Source: Protula sp. h YS-2021
Lineage: Eukaryota; Annelida; Polychaeta; Sabellida; Serpulidae
DNA length: 64,000 nucleotides
Direction: 5' to 3'
Assembly: GCA_949752745.1 (NCBI GenBank)
Contig: OX457032.1
Coordinates: forward strand, 15,327,720 to 15,391,719
The position numbers were made by a program, and so were the translations under genes. How positions within the stretch are numbered: position 1 is the first letter of the stretch; each line of letters begins with the position of its first letter. The notes under the pieces are model-generated. The model saw nothing but the letters and a program-made list of their open reading frames with translations, did not search any database and was not told where the DNA came from. Below are positions 60,036-64,000 of this stretch, one piece after another.

Positions 60036-62650
60036 TTGTGGAAAAAATGTTGTCCGGTACAAAATATATCAAGAAAATACTTCATTCTTAAATTTACACT
60101 TCGCAAAAGAAAAATCGTTGGATTATTTCTCGTTCTATTCGAAATGACATTTTACATGATCCTTGATTTTTCTTTTTTTGCTATGCATAAGACTACTACT
60201 CTTTTTACGTTACACTTTTGTAAGGTGTTAAAAAATGTGTAACCAGTTTATTTTCATGTTCCTGTTTTCTTACAGTAAGCTACAAAAGAATTCTTAACGA
60301 TATGCATAAAATCGCTGCATTTAAAAAAAAAAATTCATTCCCGTGGTTTAGTGGAAGTTTGCCCAGACGAAACGACTTGTATTTATATATGTTGCAATTA
60401 TTAGCCAGGGTGCAGGTAAGACGATTAACACCAGGAAATGCAGTAAGTTTAAGTGAAAATAACAGTAGATTTGGGCACACTTCGCTATATTTACCAGTCA
60501 TGCTTTAAACTTATTCAGTTTACAACGGAACTCTCCAAAACGTATGATTCAAACAATGGGGCAAAGCACATTAAACTGAAGTCGTATTTTAGCTGCGCTC
60601 CCTGAATCCAGTAACATCTGACACAGTTCATATAAAAGTACACACTACACGAAACATACAATACCATTACAACGTTCACGTATTGCACAATAATATCTAC
60701 GTTACTGACAGTAATACACTCTTGAGTCTTAAATAATGTCGTAAAAAATAATTTCTCATGTAGCACATCAAATCTATACTACACATAGAAATCTATACCG
60801 AAGAAATCTATAACAATTATCACAATTTTCATGCAATACCTTGATTATCACAACAAGAATTTCCTACAATATTTTACAAGATTGAATCAGGAAAGCAAAA
60901 AGATAAAATTATCAGGCTCTTTTATTGACACATTGACACGGCCCCACACACTGAGATCAGTATTAACCTTTTTCTAGTTACTGGTTTTTTGACACTCCTA
61001 CACAACAATTTTATTGCAATTATACGGTAGAAAGACGGAGAATTGGCATCCAAAGTTTATACCAGTCGGTCTATTTAGAACGACCTTCGGTCAACTTGGT
61101 AAAGTCAAAATGATTTTATCAAAATTTCGACATCTAAGAATAAAATCCATCAAAATGACTCGAGATCAGTGGTTATTCACAATTATAAAGAATTAACAAT
61201 TCAACAGAACAACTCTATATGGATATAAATATGACAAACTAGAACGACCAGTGCACATACATATAGGATTCCAGATCGAGCTGGAAATCACCATCAAGTG
61301 AAATCCTTAGATGTCAAATCTGTAGCAAAATAAAACAATGGACGTCACCCTAAAACCCAAATGGCTACCTGGCAGGCATGGTGAGAAAAATCAAACACAT
61401 TTGAGGTCTTTTGCAGCCAAGCCAAATGGCCGTCTGGCACCTATTTTAAACTGGACTTTGGGTCGACTCAAAAAGTCAATCTCAAGCAGGATCTTTGGGT
61501 GCCCTGGGTATATTTTAATAATGTTAGACCTTAGCGTAACCGAGAATTCGAAGCAACCGAAGGATTTCAAAGCCAAGCGGCGTCAATATCTACAAAATCT
61601 TCCCACTTCAGTCAAAATCCCATTTACCACGAGAATTAACGATATCACACAGAGCACTTGGCGGGAAAATGCTTAAAATCGCTAACAGATACAAAATCCA
61701 TATAGCAGGAATATGGTCCATAAGACTTCAAAACCGCTTTAAAATTGAGCACTAACATACAGAAAGGTCATTCAAAACCCTTTGTTCAAAAGTCATTTTC
61801 AGTTAGTTCAAGACAGATTCAATTTAAAAAAAAAAAGATGTCAATGAATAACAATTCACGAAAGTCACGGCACGCGTCAAGTAGAAAAATTAAAATCTTT
61901 AACAAAATACGCACATTTTTTAATTTAAGACATAAACTACACACTGTGTTAGAAAGTACGCAAGCAAAAGGATCAAAGAAACCACAAAAAGACCCCAGTT
62001 CGAGTCTATACAAATTCCATACACAACTCAACTGCCACTGTTACACATCAACTGACAGGGTGGTGGTTGCAAATTACGTTGGGCACCATTTTGCAAGGAC
62101 ATGAACACACAAAGCAAGGTTTTTTTTTTGTTTTTTTGCGTTAAAATCTTTAACTTCACACTCATCACACGATCACAACACAGATAACTGATATCACTGA
62201 ACACTTTACAGCAACACAACGCGCACAGACACAAATTCTACTCAATTTCAATCCACCAACATATTGCAATCTTCACCTAATTTAACCACAACCAGAAACG
62301 AACAACAGACTGGCTTAAAATTCACACAGCTTGTTCGCTATGTTCTACAGTCCACTTATTTTCACGAAGCGCTAAATGCAGCATGTTATCGAAAGCATTT
62401 GGAAATTCATCAATACCGCTCCAAACTTGGGGCTTGGGGCAAGAAAGAACGCCTTTGGGTCGGGCCCGGCCGGGCCAGCCTGACCCGTCGGGCCGGGAAA
62501 AGTTAGAAGCTATATGTATTATTCAATGTATAACTTACGTATATATATACTCGTATAGGTGAATACTGTGTGAAGTTCTGTGCACTTTTCATTCAAAGTG
62601 ACCAACGATATATTTGAAATGAGTAAAATTGAAAAATATCTATCAAGTAC
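60036..62650. other. Gene-free stretch
   Basis: AT-rich DNA. Frames of 112 codons (61338-61676) and 119 codons (61745-62104) have no recognisable domain; the second is basic and low-complexity. A GC-rich GGGCCCGGCCGGGCC patch lies at 62460-62500. Confidence 0.4.
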
Positions 62651-62655
62651 AAGGT

Positions 62656-63084
62656 CTTTGGACGTTTCGGCCCTTTACCATTTCGGCCCTTCGCGAGAGA
62701 CGTTTCGGCCCAATCTTGGGCGTTTCGGCCCCTGGTCGTTTCGGCCCTAATTTTGAATATTTTATTTAATTTATTTATTTACTTATTTATTTATTTTTTT
62801 TTTTTTGCGTTGCCGCAAGGAAGTGAAACACACCTTTTTTGTTCCTTAATTTTATCTTCAAAGCCTTTATCTGGCCTCTTTTATTAACAGAACAGACTGA
62901 AGTTCTATTTTTACCCCAAACCCCGTCCCCCTCAAAAAAATAAATAAATAAATAAAACGTGGTGCCGAATCAACCAAAAACGGCCGAATCGGTAAAGGGC
63001 CGAACCAAGGATGTGGTGCCGAATCATCCAAAAAGGGCCGAATCGGTTAAGGGCCGAATCGGTAAAGGGCCGAATCATCCAAAC
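62656..63084. mobile_element. TIR element made of iterated TTTCGGCCC boxes
   Basis: The left side has five TTTCGGCCC boxes (TTTGGACGTTTCGGCCCTTTACC first); the right side has the inverse GGTAAAGGGCCGAATCATCC among four to five GGGCCGAAT boxes. The outer about 35 bp form imperfect inverted repeats. The middle is AT-rich and non-coding. Confidence 0.55.
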
Positions 63085-63204
63085 CCCAAGTACAAATACA
63101 AATGTATCATGAAAAAGGCTGACCCGGCTCGAGATGGCCCGAAATTCAGCTCTGTCCGGCCCGGCCCAACGAAAAGGATCGGGCAGGGCCTCGGAACAAA
63201 GCTC

Positions 63205-63325
63205 TATCCACACAGTAATACAACTGAGAGGTGTTGAATCTCGCAGCCACACAATAATCCAAGTGAGAGGTGCTTAATCTGGCATCCACACAATAATACA
63301 AGTGATAGGTGCTGATACTTGCATC
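63205..63325. repeat. About 42-bp tandem repeat, three copies
   Basis: Imperfect copies of ATCCACACAATAATACAAGT plus GAGAGGTGCTTAATCT. Too short for more to be said. Confidence 0.6.
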
Positions 63326-63758
63326 GTGAACAAATATCGACAACAATGAAGCTGTCATTACAATTCCACACGCTGGGTCATATTAGAAATAGCACTCATC
63401 ATTTCATATAAGAAAACTATAGGTTTTATCGTGCTATGCACTTGGACTCAAGATTATGAACACTCGGTTCACCTCTACACGGTGGGAAGAAACGCAGTTG
63501 TTACAGAATGACTATTTGCACAGCAGAATACTTATAGATGGCAGCACGACTTACCCTTCCCTCCCTCCTCCTCCCTTCTCCACACCCTCTCCCTATTAGT
63601 TGGTGAATGCCTTACCCTACCCTCACCTCCTCGCAACCCCCCCTTCCTCCCCAACACCCCCCTACCCTGCTGCAATGATTTTTACCAAACGTCTTCGCGC
63701 CCTACTGAATCCACATCTCCATGGAAATAACCACCCAACCTGTCCCCATGCTCCACGG

Positions 63759-64000
63759 TTATTTATTGGACGGCTTCGCGCCCTGTCGCACCCGCATCTC
63801 CTCGGAATCCATGAGCTCCTGCTGCAGCAGCTGTATGGTTGCTAGCAGACTTTGGCGCTCGCCCCGCAGCGCCGAGATGTCGTCTGCCTGGCGCGAGAAC
63901 TCCTGCAGCAGCGTGCGGTGCTCGCTCTTCAGCTGGTCGTTCTTCTTGCACTTGTTCCGCAGCTGCTCGCACTCGTTCTGAAGGCCCTGCAGTGAGTCGT
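63759..64000 (-). CDS. C-terminal exon of a coiled-coil protein (partial)
   Basis: On the minus strand the frame is open from the window edge to TAA at 63761-63759, about 80 codons. The translation is rich in Gln, Glu, Leu and Arg with heptad spacing (LQGLQNECEQLRNKCKK, SLLATIQLLQQELMDSEEM) and ends GAKPSNK. GC-rich, codon-like composition sets it apart from the AT-rich surroundings, which supports a real exon. A CTGCAG near the window edge could be an acceptor. The protein family cannot be named: many Golgi, centrosome and scaffold proteins end in such coils. Confidence 0.65.
   Translation of the reverse strand, partial: DSLQGLQNECEQLRNKCKKNDQLKSEHRTLLQEFSRQADDISALRGERQSLLATIQLLQQELMDSEEMRVRQGAKPSNK

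Noticed and set aside
59699..60106. 135-codon minus-strand frame with Cys-rich ten-residue repeats, considered as a secreted Cys-rich protein
   Set aside because: The repeats are a 30-bp minisatellite open in several frames; no signal peptide or splice sites.
61338..62104. Two frames of 112 and 119 codons
   Set aside because: No domain, low-complexity basic composition and no exon signals.

Overview
The window is nuclear DNA of an animal, probably a lophotrochozoan such as a mollusc. This is an inference from the gene content (fuzzy, TRMT44, an SR splicing factor and a rhodopsin-class GPCR, all with small exons and GT-AG introns) and from many hairpin-headed repeats with GTCC microsatellites. 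There are no operons or prokaryotic signals, and I cannot name the species.

Genes, left to right. (1) 3-2452 (+): the 3' end of a gene encoding a helical segment and a short C-terminal RING-like finger. The last exon of a GPCR (657-1170, +) lies within its intron; that exon carries a coding minisatellite. (2) 7676-17689 (+): an eleven-exon TRMT44/METTL19 gene, the tRNA-Ser Um44 2'-O-methyltransferase, ending in a CCCH finger. Its 4.5 kb intron 2 is filled by a nest of mobile elements. (3) 19565-23804 (-): eight 3' exons of fuzzy (FUZ), a planar polarity and ciliogenesis protein; the first roughly 85 codons were not found. (4) 33219-37420 (+): a seven-exon SR splicing factor (RRM, CCHC knuckle, RS domain) with a 12-nt microexon. 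(5) 63759-64000 (-): the C-terminal end of a coiled-coil protein.

The rest is mostly repeats. 8.4-12.5 kb is a TIR- and TSD-flanked composite element. 18.6-19.0 kb holds a hAT transposase remnant and 27.9-28.5 kb a decayed non-LTR reverse transcriptase. 38.1-39.5 kb holds hairpin-headed elements with internal tandem repeats. 39.6-45.8 kb is a 114-bp satellite with a 903-bp higher-order unit. 46.2-47.4 kb is a 51-bp CATGCGC minisatellite, also present at 10.4-11.7 kb. 47.7-55.7 kb is a tandem array of about 575-bp units. 55.7-57.4 kb is another hairpin-headed element interrupted by a TIR element that carries a broken OTU-protease gene. 58.7-59.5 kb and 62.7-63.1 kb are small TIR elements.

The most unusual points are a 74-bp tandem repeat in fuzzy that duplicates an exon end with its splice donor, several unrelated-looking element families sharing one terminal architecture (hairpin, then GTCC-type repeats, then internal tandem repeats), the OTU gene inside a transposon-like unit, and the minisatellite inside GPCR intracellular loop 3. 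The genes are independent of each other; no shared pathway is evident.
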